Assembly: GCF_035916755.1 (NCBI RefSeq)
Contig: NZ_JAYWIX010000001.1
Coordinates: 248,001-312,000, forward strand
DNA: 64,000 nt
Source of the DNA: Rothia sp035916755
GTDB lineage: Bacteria > Actinomycetota > Actinomycetes > Actinomycetales > Micrococcaceae
Direction: 5' to 3'
A program made the position numbers and the translations under genes. Under the pieces are notes generated by a model. That model ran no database searches, was not told where the DNA came from, and saw only the letters and a program-made list of their open reading frames with translations. Of this stretch, positions 16,159-25,378 are shown piece after piece. The first letter of the stretch is position 1; each line of letters starts with the position of its first letter.

Positions 16159-17172
16159 ACCCTGGGCTAGTCTGGTGAGCAGGGCGGACGCGCGGTGGGC
16201 CCGCATGCCCACCAGCGACGAGTTCGTAGAGTCACTGGGCTTCTGCATTGAAGCGTAGAAATAGTAGCCCGCAAAAGCGACAACAGTAGCCTGCAAGAAC
16301 TCGAGTGCAGGACGCCCGGATGCCGGCATTAGCTCGTATACCCCAGCAAGAGTCAGCTCGGGGTTAGCAATCAGAGCGTCAGTTGCCACCGAGGCCCAGT
16401 CAATTTGGGTGTTGCCCACCGTCGCCCAAGGCCAGTCAATCAGAATAGCCTCGCCGGTGGGGCGAATCAGAATGTTGTCGCCGCGCAAATCGGTATGCAC
16501 ATAGGAGTTCCCTGCCAGATGGGCAACCAGGTGCTTGTCTACAAAGGCGGCAAACTCGGCGGCCTTCTGGTTGATAAAGGGCAGAAGCTGCACTAGCTGC
16601 TGGTAGGAATCAGTGGCCTGAACGTAGACCAGGTGCTCTAGGGTTACACCCCGAGTGAGTTTGTGCCAGAAAATGAGTTCCTCGGTCAGGTCAGCTTCGG
16701 TGGTCGGCAGGTTTAGGCTTGGGTCAACCGGAACTCGGCTCATGCTCTCTAAGGCCCGGAAAACGGCGGCCAGTTCTTCTTTTTGCCAGGGGTTTTCCGG
16801 GTGCCGCCCCTCGATATCTTCTAGGAGCAGGGCAACCCAACCTGCGCCGTCCGCCCCGGAGAAATCGCGGGTAGCAAGGACGGCCGGGGTCGGGGTGCTA
16901 CTGGAGAAGGACGCGGTGATACGGCCCTCCTGCCGGTGCAGGTCAGCAGTGCGAGGGTGGAGGTTGGCGTCAACAGCCTTGAGGAAAGCCCTGCGCCCGC
17001 TTGCAGTCACTAGGCGGTCGGCGGTGCCCAGGCTGTACCCGCCGCTTTGCGACTCAGCGCCTATTACGGGGCTTTCTAGCTCTTTCTCAACCCACGCCTG
17101 TACGGAACGCGGGAGGTCTGCCCAAGTGGCACGTTGGCTGGTAGATAATGCGGATGCGGTCTGGTCGCTCAT
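16150..17172 (-). CDS. Aminoglycoside-phosphotransferase-family (APH/ChoK-like) kinase
   Basis: A 340-residue protein with a protein-kinase-like fold. Catalytic motif HTDLRGDNIL (226-235) gives Asp228 as base and Asn233, and LIDW (Asp246) is the metal-binding 'DFG-like' residue. An N-terminal lobe with FLKAVDA supplies the ATP-binding lysine. Members phosphorylate small hydroxylated molecules; the substrate here is unknown and antibiotic resistance cannot be assumed. The start at 17172 is chosen over 17316 because the extra N-terminus is unlike the family. Its last codons and stop come from palindromic repeat copy 3. Confidence 0.78.
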   Translation of the reverse strand: MSDQTASALSTSQRATWADLPRSVQAWVEKELESPVIGAESQSGGYSLGTADRLVTASGRRAFLKAVDANLHPRTADLHRQEGRITASFSSSTPTPAVLATRDFSGADGAGWVALLLEDIEGRHPENPWQKEELAAVFRALESMSRVPVDPSLNLPTTEADLTEELIFWHKLTRGVTLEHLVYVQATDSYQQLVQLLPFINQKAAEFAAFVDKHLVAHLAGNSYVHTDLRGDNILIRPTGEAILIDWPWATVGNTQIDWASVATDALIANPELTLAGVYELMPASGRPALEFLQATVVAFAGYYFYASMQKPSDSTNSSLVGMRAHRASALLTRLAQGEK

Positions 17173-17353
17173 GGCTCTAGTGTAGCTACCAGGTGCTGCC
17201 CATGGCGGCACATCCCCTTCGACGCTCTTAGTGCAGTTTGAACCGTAACAGAACAGAAAAAACCCTAGAGCCCTGGCGCGTAGCCACACTAAACACCTAG
17301 TCTTTAAGTGAGCCACAACACCCTAATTGGTTTGCTTTGTAAGGAGCTATCAT

Positions 17354-18397
17354 ATGGCCACGATGAAAGCCGTTGTTGTTTCTGACCGCCTCGATGGAAC
17401 CGTTGACATTAAGGACGTGCCCGTACCCGAAGTGGGGCACGGGCAGGTGCTTGCCAAGATTGAGTACTCGGGCATCTGCCATACCGATCTGCACGTAGCA
17501 GCCAGCGATTTTGGCGAAAAGCCCGGTCGCATCCTGGGGCACGAGGGTGTCGGTGTGATTACCGAAGTTGGCCCCGGTGTAGACCACCTTGAAGTGGGCG
17601 ACCGTGTCTGTGTTCCCTGGTTCTTCAAGGGCTGCGGCCACTGTGAATACTGCACTGACGGCCGCGAAACCTTCTGCCGCTCCGTCATCAACGCTGGCTA
17701 CACCGCCGATGGTGGCATGAGCGAATACACCCTGCTCTATGCTGACTACACCGTCAAGGTTCCTGACGCTCTCGACCCGGTTGAGGCAACCTCTATTACC
17801 TGTGCGGGTGTAACCACCTACAAGGCTGTGAAGGAAAGTGGCGTGCGCCCCGGCCAGTGGATTGTCTGCTTTGGTGCTGGTGGCCTAGGTAATCTCTCTG
17901 TGCAGTACGCCAAGAACGTCTTTGGTGCCCAGGTCATTGCCGTTGATCTTAATGAAGATAAGCTCCTGCTGGCTAAGGACAGCGGTGCAGATGTGGTCAT
18001 CAACGCCAAGAACGTTGAAGACGTTGTAGAAGAAATCAAGAACACCACCGGTGGTGCTGGTGCCCACGTTGCTGTTGTCACCGCCGTGGCTAAGGCAGCC
18101 TTCAACCAGGCTGTTGATTCTGTGCGCGCCGGTGGTACCGTGGTTGCCGTGGGTCTGCCCACCGAGTCCATGGACCTCAATATCCCCCGCCTGGTGCTCG
18201 ACGGTATAAAGGTGCAGGGCTCCCTGGTGGGTACCCGCCAGGATCTCGCTGAAGCCTTCGAGTTTGGCGCCCAGGGGCGCGTGAAGCCCGTGGTTCAGCT
18301 GCGCCCGGTCGAAGATGCCCAGGCAATTTTTGACGAAATGCACGCCGGCTTAATTAACGGACGCATGGTGCTCGACTTTACGGGGGCAACCCGCTAA
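17354..18397 (+). CDS. adhP: Zinc-dependent alcohol dehydrogenase (AdhA/AdhP type)
   Basis: A 347-residue medium-chain dehydrogenase oxidising primary alcohols with NAD+. Catalytic zinc ligands are in GICHTDLH and GHEGVGVI; the structural zinc lies in CGHCEYCTDGRETFC. The Rossmann motif is GAGGLGNL. Similarity is strongest to propanol-preferring AdhP-type enzymes. The ATG at 17354 has AAGGAG at 17341-17346. It is divergent from the phosphotransferase across 181 bp and monocistronic, with its own terminator. The symbol is by family resemblance. Confidence 0.88.
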   Translation: MATMKAVVVSDRLDGTVDIKDVPVPEVGHGQVLAKIEYSGICHTDLHVAASDFGEKPGRILGHEGVGVITEVGPGVDHLEVGDRVCVPWFFKGCGHCEYCTDGRETFCRSVINAGYTADGGMSEYTLLYADYTVKVPDALDPVEATSITCAGVTTYKAVKESGVRPGQWIVCFGAGGLGNLSVQYAKNVFGAQVIAVDLNEDKLLLAKDSGADVVINAKNVEDVVEEIKNTTGGAGAHVAVVTAVAKAAFNQAVDSVRAGGTVVAVGLPTESMDLNIPRLVLDGIKVQGSLVGTRQDLAEAFEFGAQGRVKPVVQLRPVEDAQAIFDEMHAGLINGRMVLDFTGATR

Positions 18398-18412
18398 ATC
18401 GCCTACCGCTGG

Positions 18413-18448
18413 GTGGGGCTCTGGAACTTTCCAGGGCCCCACTTTTCT
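18413..18448 (+). terminator. Intrinsic terminator after the alcohol dehydrogenase gene
   Basis: A 13 bp stem GTGGGGCTCTGGA (18413-18425) / TCCAGGGCCCCAC (18430-18442) with one G-T wobble, followed by TTTTCT. Confidence 0.88.
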
Positions 18449-18572
18449 ACTCTCTATATGAAATATTCATCTCACATATCAAGATTCAAAGTTTCAAGTT
18501 TGTTTCATTTTGCAGCCCCAGAGTAAAGCCAGCCTTTGAATAGTTACGCAAAATATTCATGACCTAATCTGG

Positions 18573-18610
18573 CTTTGCCTAGGTCACACGGGCTCAATTT
18601 CTAGGCAAAG
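18573..18610. promoter_or_regulatory. Inverted repeat upstream of the gltB promoter
   Basis: Perfect 10 bp arms CTTTGCCTAG (18573-18582) and CTAGGCAAAG (18601-18610), loop 18 bp, ending about 57 bp before the -35 box. A regulator-binding site for gltBD is plausible; no known consensus is claimed. The rest of 18443-18660 is AT-rich with short dyads such as ATGAAATATTCAT. Confidence 0.45.
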
Positions 18611-18666
18611 GGCGTATCTAGTAGGGGAGCGATCCCGAGTCTGCCTGTGTAATACCCAGCTGCCTA

Positions 18667-18695
18667 TTGAATCTTTACACGCAGGGTCGTATAAA
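18667..18695 (+). promoter_or_regulatory. gltB promoter
   Basis: -35 TTGAAT (18667-18672), 17 bp spacer, -10 TATAAA (18690-18695). Transcription would start near 18702, leaving a leader of about 260 nt before the gltB ATG. Confidence 0.65.
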
Positions 18696-18714
18696 TTTAC
18701 ACATACGTAACGAA

Positions 18715-18961
18715 GTCTCTAGAGACTGATGGGCGATTACCTTCGCACCTACCCGAGTGCGAGGCGAACCGCAGACTCAGGCCCCCACCCGGGCGTCCTT
18801 GAGTCACCGCACGCTCCATCGTCACAGCGAGGCGACCACCGACATCTTGTGCTGCAAGGGAGCGGCTAAACCGCAGGCGTCCTATGCCATCAGCTCCCGC
18901 GCGCCAGCCGTTTAGCCTACTCCACCGGCACCAGAGCCCAACGTAAGTAGGAACGGCCCAC
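18715..18961 (+). ncRNA. Structured 5' leader of gltB, candidate cis-regulatory RNA
   Basis: Successive dyads fill the leader: GTCTCTAGAGAC (18715-18726), TCGCAC...GTGCGA, and GACTCA...TGAGTC. Near its 3' end GGGAGC (18858-18863) pairs with GCTCCC (18893-18898), while GGCTAAAC (18864-18871) pairs with GTTTAGCC (18910-18917). The two helices cross, so they form either an H-type pseudoknot or two alternative states. The last helix ends 44 nt before the ATG. Not a riboswitch class I recognise. Confidence 0.5.
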
Positions 18962-21900
18962 ATGAGTCACACCATGCTCGGCAGTGCAGTCCACGCCGAT
19001 AAGACCTTCACCCAGGACCCCCATACCCTCGGGCACGCCCCTTCACCCTTCACCACCTTTGCCTCCATCCCCGAGGCTACCGGTCTCTACAGCCCGGAGA
19101 ATGAAAAGGATGCTTGCGGCCTGGCCATGATTGCCACCCTGCGCGGCACCCCCGGCCACGACATCGTCGATCACGCACTGACAGCCCTGCGCCGTCTGGA
19201 GCACCGCGGTGCTGTGGGCGCGGACGAGGGTACCGGCGACGGCGCCGGTATTCTGCTGCAGATTCCGGACGCCTTCCTGCGCGAGGTCGTGGACTTTGAC
19301 CTGCCCGAACTCGGCAAGTACGCCGTGGGTACCGCATATCTGCCTACGGACGGCGAAAACGCAGATGAACTCAAAGAGGGGCTGACCCAGATTGCCCAGC
19401 GCGAGGGCCTGCGCGTGCTCGGCTGGCGCGAGGTGCCGGTCAAGGCAGATATCGTCGGTAAGGCTGCCCGCGAGGTCATGCCCTACTTCGTGCAGATGTT
19501 CATCGCAGAGGCATCTGGCGAAGATGTGGACGCCGTCAACGCCCCCTTCACCGGTCACATCCCCGTGGTCAACCTGGACGAAGACTCAGAACGCCGCCAG
19601 CTCGACCAGAAGGCATTCCGCGTGCGCAAGCGCGCCCAGCACAAGCTCGGTGTCTACTTCCCGTCCTTCTCATCGCGCACTATTGTCTACAAGGGCATGC
19701 TGACCACCGCGCAGCTTGAACCCTTCTACCCGGATCTCTCCGACCCGCGTTTTTCCACCAAGCTGGCAATCGTCCACTCGCGTTTCTCGACTAATACCTT
19801 CCCCTCATGGCCCCTGGCACAGCCCTTCCGCACCATCGCCCACAACGGCGAAATCAACACGGTCAAGGGCAACCGCAACTGGATGCGCGCCCGCCAGTCC
19901 CAGCTCAAGTCCCCGGTACTGGGCCGCAACCCCGAAGAGCTCTTCCCGATTTGCTCGGTGGGTGCCTCTGACTCCCAGAGCTTCGATGAAGTTGCAGAAC
20001 TGCTGATGCTCTCGGGCCGTTCGGCTGCCCAGGTGCTCATGATGATGGTTCCCGAGGCATGGGAAAACCACGAAACCATGGACGAGGACCGCCGTGCCTT
20101 CTACCGCTACCACTCCTCCCTCATGGAGCCCTGGGACGGCCCCGCCGCCATTGCTTTTACGGACGGCGACAACGTCGGCTCCGTCCTGGACCGCAACGGC
20201 CTGCGCCCCGGCCGCTACTGGGTCACCGACGAGGGCCTGGTCATTTTGGCCTCTGAGGTCGGCGTGGTCGACATGCCCGAAGAGAAGATCGTTGAGAAGG
20301 GCCGCGTTTCGCCCGGCAAGATGTTCTTCGTAGATACCAAGGCAGGACGCCTGGTGCCCGACGAAGAGGTCAAGGCTCAGGTAGCTGCCGAGCAGCCCTG
20401 GAAGCAGTGGGCCGATGAGAACATCGTTGACCTGGCTGACCTGCCCGAGCGCGAGCACATCCGCGCCTCTCGCAAGTCGATTCTCAAGCGTCAGCAGACC
20501 TTCGGCTACACCGAAGAAGAGCTGCGGAAGATTCTCGCCCCGATGGCCAAGACCGGCGCTGAACCCATCTACGCCATGGGTACCGACACTCCCATCGCGG
20601 TGCTCTCTACCCGTCACCGTCTGCTCTTTGACTACTTCGTGCAGTCCTTTGCACAGGTGACCAACCCGCCGCTGGACTCCATCCGTGAAGAGCTGGTGAC
20701 CAGCCTCAAGACCTCTATCGGTGCCGACGGCAACCTGTTGCGCAACGGCCGCGTCAAGGTCCAGCACGTGGGGCTCAACTTCCCCGTCATCAATAACGAC
20801 GAACTCGACAAGATTGCCCACATTGAGGACGAGGACGGCATGCCCGCCGCTCTCAAGGTCAGCGGCCTCTACCCGGCCCACGGGGGAGAAGAAGCCCTGC
20901 GCGCCCGTATCTCTGAAATCTGCGAAAAGGTTTCTGCCGCTGTAGAACGCGGCGTGCAGTTCCTGATTCTTTCAGACCGTAACTCTAACGGCGCCTGGGC
21001 GCCCATCCCGTCCCTGCTGCTAACCAGCGCCGTCCACCACCACCTGCTGCGCTCAGCCACCCGCACCAAGGTTGCTCTGATTGTTGAAGCCGGCGATGTG
21101 CGCGAGGTCCACCACGTTGCCACCCTGATCGGCTACGGTGCCTCGGCGGTCAACCCCTACCTGGCCATGGAATCAGTAGAAGAGCTGGTTGCCCAGGGCG
21201 AAATCACCGGTGTGACTGAGTCCGAAGCGGTCTACAACCTGATTAAGGCTCTGGGTAAGGGCTTGCAGAAGATTATGTCCAAGATGGGCATCTCCACCGT
21301 CTCCTCCTACTGTGGTGCGCAGACCTTCGAGGCTCTGGGCCTCTCCCAGCAGGTCGTTGACCAGTTCTTCACCGGCACCCATTCCCAGATGGACGGTGTG
21401 GGCCTGGACGTCATCGAAGCTGAAACCCGCAAGCGCCACCACGACGCCTACCCTGATGACGGTGTTGCCGTACCCCACCGTGCCCTGGAAACCGGCGGTG
21501 AGTACGACTGGCGCCGCGAGGGCCCGCCCCACCTCTTCAACCCCCAGACCATCTTCCGTCTGCAGCACTCGACCAAGACCCGCCGCTACGACATCTTCAA
21601 GTCCTACACCAAGCTGGTTGACGACCAGGCCAAGGACCTGATGACCCTGCGCGGCCTCTTCACCTTCACCGAAGACCGCACCCCCATCTCCATCGACGAG
21701 GTCGAGCCCGTCAGTGAGATCGTCAAGCGTTTCTCCACCGGTGCTATGAGCTACGGCTCTATCTCCAAGGAAGCCCACGAGACCCTGGCGATCGCCATGA
21801 ACCGCCTGGGGGCAAAGTCCAACACCGGCGAGGGTGGCGAGGACATCGATCGTCTGCTCGACCCCGAACGTCGCTCTGCCATCAAGCAGGTAGCCTCCGG

Positions 21901-23662
21901 TCGCTTCGGCGTCACCTCCCTCTACCTGACCAACGCCGACGATATCCAGATCAAGATGGCCCAGGGGGCTAAGCCCGGTGAGGGCGGCCAGCTCATGGCC
22001 GAGAAGGTCTACCCCTGGGTAGCTAAGACCCGCCACTCCACCCCCGGCGTTTCCCTGATTTCGCCCCCGCCCCACCACGATATTTATTCCATCGAGGACC
22101 TCGCCCAGCTCATCTACGACTGCAAGCGGGCCAACCCGTCCGCCCGCGTCCACGTCAAGCTGGTGTCCGAAATCGGTATCGGCACCGTGGCAGCAGGCAT
22201 CGCCAAGGCTAAGGCGGACGTCGTGCTCATCTCGGGTCACGACGGCGGTACCGGCGCAGCCCCGCTCAACTCCCTCAAGCACGCAGGTGCCCCCTGGGAG
22301 CTCGGCCTAGCTGAAGCCCAGCAGACCCTCATGATTAACGGCCTGCGCGACCGCGTGGTTGTCCAGGCGGACGGCCAGCTCAAGACCGGCCGAGACGTCA
22401 TCATCGCTGCCCTGCTGGGTGCCGAAGAATACGGCTTTGCCACCGCACCCCTGGTCGTCGAAGGCTGCATCATGATGCGCAAGTGCCACCTGGACACCTG
22501 CCCCGTGGGCGTCGCTACCCAGAACCCCGACCTGCGCGCCCGCTTCACCGGCCAGGCAGACCACGTGGTCAACTTCTTCGAGTTCATCGCCGAAGAGGTG
22601 CGCGAATACCTGGCCCAGCTGGGCTTCCGCACCCTGGATGAAGCCATCGGCCACGCTGAGGTGCTCGACATGTCCCAGGCTATCGACCACTGGAAGGCCG
22701 ACGGCCTTGACCTGACCAAGGTGCTCACTTCCACCGCCGTCGAATACGAGGGCCAGGGCATCCGCCACCTCAAGGACCAGGACCACGAGCTCGAGGCGCA
22801 CATCGACAACACCTTCATCGCAGCCGCCCAGGGAACCCTGAGCGACCGCACCCCGGTTGCTATCAACTCACCGGTGGTCAACACCGACCGCTCCGTGGGC
22901 ACCATGCTGGGCCACACCGTCACCAAAACCTTCGGTATTGAGGTGCTGGACCACGACTCCATCACCCTCAACCTCACCGGCCACGCGGGCCAGTCCCTGG
23001 GCGCCTTTCTGCCGCAGGGCATCACCATCCGCCTGACCGGCGACTCCAACGACTATGTAGGTAAGGGTCTCTCCGGCGGCCGCATTATCGTGGCTCCGGA
23101 TGCCGCAGCCCCCCTGGTTGCCGAAGAGAACGTGGTAGCCGGTAACGTCATCGGCTACGGCGCCACCAGCGGCGAAATGTTCATCCGCGGTATCGTCGGT
23201 GAGCGTTTCCTCGTTCGTAACTCCGGTGCCACTGCCGTTGTTGAAGGCATCGGCGATCACGGCTGCGAATACATGACCGGTGGTAAGGCCCTGATTCTAG
23301 GTGCAACCGGCCGTAACTTCGGTGCGGGAATGAGCGGCGGTACCGCCTACGTGCTCGACCTCGATATGGCCAAGGTCAACAAGCAGTCCCGTGAATCCGG
23401 CGAACTCGGCTTCCTGGAACTGACCGAGGACGACCGCGCCGAGGTCGCCCAGCTGCTCACCCGCCACCGTACCGAGACCGGCTCAACCCTGGCGTCCGCC
23501 CTACTAGAAGACCTGGAGGGCACCTACGCCCGCATCACCAAGGTACTCCCGCGCGACTTCGCCGCCGTACAAGCTATCCGTGCCGAGGCTGAAGCCGCCG
23601 GCGAAGACACCGAATCCATGCAGGTTTGGAACAAGATTTTGGAGGTGACCGCTCGTGGCTGA
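18962..23662 (+). CDS. gltB: Glutamate synthase (NADPH) large subunit
   Basis: A 1566-residue enzyme transferring the amide of glutamine to 2-oxoglutarate. An N-terminal class-II glutaminase domain has its nucleophile Cys52 in ENEKDACGLAMIA after a 51-residue propeptide that should be removed. A central domain follows, then the FMN barrel (SYGSISKEAHETLAIAMNR, GEGGEDIDR). The 3Fe-4S cysteines lie in CIMMRKCHLDTCPVGVATQ, and the C-terminal GXGXG beta-helix domain (SGGRIIVAPD, GATSGEMFIRG, GNVIGYGA) completes the protein. Length is normal for the family. It overlaps gltD by 8 bp. Confidence 0.98.
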   Translation: MSHTMLGSAVHADKTFTQDPHTLGHAPSPFTTFASIPEATGLYSPENEKDACGLAMIATLRGTPGHDIVDHALTALRRLEHRGAVGADEGTGDGAGILLQIPDAFLREVVDFDLPELGKYAVGTAYLPTDGENADELKEGLTQIAQREGLRVLGWREVPVKADIVGKAAREVMPYFVQMFIAEASGEDVDAVNAPFTGHIPVVNLDEDSERRQLDQKAFRVRKRAQHKLGVYFPSFSSRTIVYKGMLTTAQLEPFYPDLSDPRFSTKLAIVHSRFSTNTFPSWPLAQPFRTIAHNGEINTVKGNRNWMRARQSQLKSPVLGRNPEELFPICSVGASDSQSFDEVAELLMLSGRSAAQVLMMMVPEAWENHETMDEDRRAFYRYHSSLMEPWDGPAAIAFTDGDNVGSVLDRNGLRPGRYWVTDEGLVILASEVGVVDMPEEKIVEKGRVSPGKMFFVDTKAGRLVPDEEVKAQVAAEQPWKQWADENIVDLADLPEREHIRASRKSILKRQQTFGYTEEELRKILAPMAKTGAEPIYAMGTDTPIAVLSTRHRLLFDYFVQSFAQVTNPPLDSIREELVTSLKTSIGADGNLLRNGRVKVQHVGLNFPVINNDELDKIAHIEDEDGMPAALKVSGLYPAHGGEEALRARISEICEKVSAAVERGVQFLILSDRNSNGAWAPIPSLLLTSAVHHHLLRSATRTKVALIVEAGDVREVHHVATLIGYGASAVNPYLAMESVEELVAQGEITGVTESEAVYNLIKALGKGLQKIMSKMGISTVSSYCGAQTFEALGLSQQVVDQFFTGTHSQMDGVGLDVIEAETRKRHHDAYPDDGVAVPHRALETGGEYDWRREGPPHLFNPQTIFRLQHSTKTRRYDIFKSYTKLVDDQAKDLMTLRGLFTFTEDRTPISIDEVEPVSEIVKRFSTGAMSYGSISKEAHETLAIAMNRLGAKSNTGEGGEDIDRLLDPERRSAIKQVASGRFGVTSLYLTNADDIQIKMAQGAKPGEGGQLMAEKVYPWVAKTRHSTPGVSLISPPPHHDIYSIEDLAQLIYDCKRANPSARVHVKLVSEIGIGTVAAGIAKAKADVVLISGHDGGTGAAPLNSLKHAGAPWELGLAEAQQTLMINGLRDRVVVQADGQLKTGRDVIIAALLGAEEYGFATAPLVVEGCIMMRKCHLDTCPVGVATQNPDLRARFTGQADHVVNFFEFIAEEVREYLAQLGFRTLDEAIGHAEVLDMSQAIDHWKADGLDLTKVLTSTAVEYEGQGIRHLKDQDHELEAHIDNTFIAAAQGTLSDRTPVAINSPVVNTDRSVGTMLGHTVTKTFGIEVLDHDSITLNLTGHAGQSLGAFLPQGITIRLTGDSNDYVGKGLSGGRIIVAPDAAAPLVAEENVVAGNVIGYGATSGEMFIRGIVGERFLVRNSGATAVVEGIGDHGCEYMTGGKALILGATGRNFGAGMSGGTAYVLDLDMAKVNKQSRESGELGFLELTEDDRAEVAQLLTRHRTETGSTLASALLEDLEGTYARITKVLPRDFAAVQAIRAEAEAAGEDTESMQVWNKILEVTARG

Positions 23663-25118
23663 TCCCCGCGGTTTTCTGAAAGTAACCACCCGTCAAGACC
23701 GACCCAAACGCCCCGTGCCCGTGCGCATCCTTGACTGGAACGAGGTGCAGGTCGCCCAGAACTCGGCCGTGCTCAAGACCCAGGCATCCCGCTGCATGGA
23801 CTGCGGCGTTCCCTTCTGCCACGTCGGTTGCCCCCTGGGCAACCTGATTCCAGAATGGAACGACCTGACCTGGCGGGAGCAGACCGAAAAGGCAGTAGAA
23901 CGACTGCACGCCACCAATAACTTCCCCGAGTTCACCGGACGCGTGTGCCCGGCTCCTTGCGAAACCTCCTGCGTGCTGGGCATCAACCAGCCCGCGGTAA
24001 CCATCAAGCAGATCGAGTACTCGATTGCCGAGCAGGCTTTCGAGGGCGACTACATCGAGCCGATCATGCCCGACCGTATGCTCGATAAGACCGTGGCTGT
24101 GGTTGGCTCTGGCCCCGCCGGTCTGGCCGCAGCCCAGCAGCTCACCCAGGCAGGTTTCACTGTTGCTGTCTTCGAACGCGACGACAAAGTGGGCGGCCTG
24201 CTGCGCTACGGCATCCCCGACTTCAAGCTGGAAAAAGATATCGTTGACCGCCGTATTGAGGTCATGAAAGCCGAAGGCACCCGCTTCCGCACCGGCATTG
24301 AAATCGGTAAGGACATCACCTGGGATGACCTCAAGCGCCGCTACGACGCCGTCATCGTGGCTACCGGCGCTACCGCTCCGCGTGCCCTGCCCATCCCCGG
24401 GGCCGACCTGGACGGTGTCCACTTCGCCATGCCCTACCTGACCGAAGCCAACCGCGTGGTAGCCGGCGACCTCGCCGCCCCCACCATCGACGCAGCGGGT
24501 AAGCACGTAATCGTACTCGGTGGCGGCGACACCGGTTCAGACTGCATCGGCACCGCCGTCCGCCAGGGAGCTGCCTCCATCACCACCCTGGCCATCGGCG
24601 CCCAGCCCCCAGCAGACCGCGCCGACCACGAGCCCTGGCCCATGTTCCCCAAAGTCTTCGAGGTCTCCTCATCCCACGAAGAAGGCGGCGAACGCAAGTA
24701 CCTGGCCTCAACCGTCGAATTCGTGGGTGAAAACGGTAAACTCACCGGCCTCAAGGTTGCTGAAACCGAATACCTACCCGACGGCCGCCGCGTGCCCAAG
24801 GCAGGCACCGAACACGTCATCCCCGCTGACCTGGTCTTCCTGGCCCTGGGCTTCACGGGCCAGGAAAACGACGCCATCACCACCCAGGTCGGCGCAGAAC
24901 TCGACCGCCGCACCAACGTGGCCCGCGACGAGAACTATATGACCAACGTCCCCGGCGTCTTCTCCTGCGGTGACGCCGGCCGCGGGCAGTCCCTGGTCGT
25001 GTGGGCTATCGCCGAAGGACGCGCCTGCGCCGCAGCCGTCGAAAAGCACCTGACCGGCTCCACCCTGCTGCCGGCCCCCGTCGCACCCAGCGACCGGGCG
25101 ATTGATTTGGCGCTCTAA
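23655..25118 (+). CDS. gltD: Glutamate synthase (NADPH) small subunit
   Basis: A 487-residue flavoprotein passing electrons from NADPH to GltB. The N-terminal cysteine clusters for two 4Fe-4S centres are visible (SRCMDCGVPFCHVGCPLGN and GRVCPAPCETSCVLG). An FAD-binding GSGPAGLAAAQQL and a second dinucleotide motif GGGDTGSDCIG follow, with the C-terminal GVFSCGDAGRGQSLVVWAI. The GTG start at 23655 lies inside the end of gltB and has GGAGG at 23641-23645, so the subunits are translationally coupled. Confidence 0.97.
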   Translation: MADPRGFLKVTTRQDRPKRPVPVRILDWNEVQVAQNSAVLKTQASRCMDCGVPFCHVGCPLGNLIPEWNDLTWREQTEKAVERLHATNNFPEFTGRVCPAPCETSCVLGINQPAVTIKQIEYSIAEQAFEGDYIEPIMPDRMLDKTVAVVGSGPAGLAAAQQLTQAGFTVAVFERDDKVGGLLRYGIPDFKLEKDIVDRRIEVMKAEGTRFRTGIEIGKDITWDDLKRRYDAVIVATGATAPRALPIPGADLDGVHFAMPYLTEANRVVAGDLAAPTIDAAGKHVIVLGGGDTGSDCIGTAVRQGAASITTLAIGAQPPADRADHEPWPMFPKVFEVSSSHEEGGERKYLASTVEFVGENGKLTGLKVAETEYLPDGRRVPKAGTEHVIPADLVFLALGFTGQENDAITTQVGAELDRRTNVARDENYMTNVPGVFSCGDAGRGQSLVVWAIAEGRACAAAVEKHLTGSTLLPAPVAPSDRAIDLAL

Positions 25119-25132
25119 TAGCGGACGGCAGA

Positions 25133-25282
25133 CAGACTCACGCTCGCTGCCGACCCTCTCACCTGGTTCGCTAGCTGGCTCGCAAGCTCGCCAGATTCGC
25201 ACCAGTTTCTTTGTCGCCTGTGGGCGGAAACTGGTGCTCATCCGCTCACTTCACCCGAGCCAGCAGCTTCGCTGTGAGTCTG
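25133..25282. repeat. Nested inverted-repeat element downstream of gltD
   Basis: Three arm pairs are nested about a common centre: CAGACTCAC (25133-25141) with GTGAGTCTG (25274-25282); GCTAGCTGGCTCG (25170-25182) with CGAGCCAGCAGC (25256-25267, one bulged base); and the perfect 11 bp GCACCAGTTTC (25199-25209) with GAAACTGGTGC (25227-25237). It lies outside any gene and before the gltD terminator. A MITE-like or REP-like element is possible. Confidence 0.6.
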
Positions 25283-25317
25283 CCTATCTAACCTTAGTAA
25301 CGAAGCACCACCAAAAC

Positions 25318-25358
25318 ACCGGCCCCGTCCCAGAATCTCTGGGGCGGGGCCGGTTTTC
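25318..25358 (+). terminator. Intrinsic terminator of gltBD
   Basis: A 10 bp stem ACCGGCCCCG (25318-25327) / CGGGGCCGGT (25345-25354), extended by TCCCA/TGGGG-type pairing, followed by TTTCT. It lies between gltD and the convergent flavodoxin-like gene. Confidence 0.9.
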
Positions 25359-25378
25359 TGTTGAGACCCAGCCTGCTC

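Noticed and set aside
16150..17172. Antibiotic-resistance kinase
   Set aside because: The APH-type fold is shared by many metabolic kinases. Nothing in the sequence or neighbours points to an antibiotic.
18443..18660. GlnR or AmtR nitrogen-regulator boxes before gltB
   Set aside because: Only loose half-matches (for example GTTAC near 18542) were seen; none fits the full consensus.
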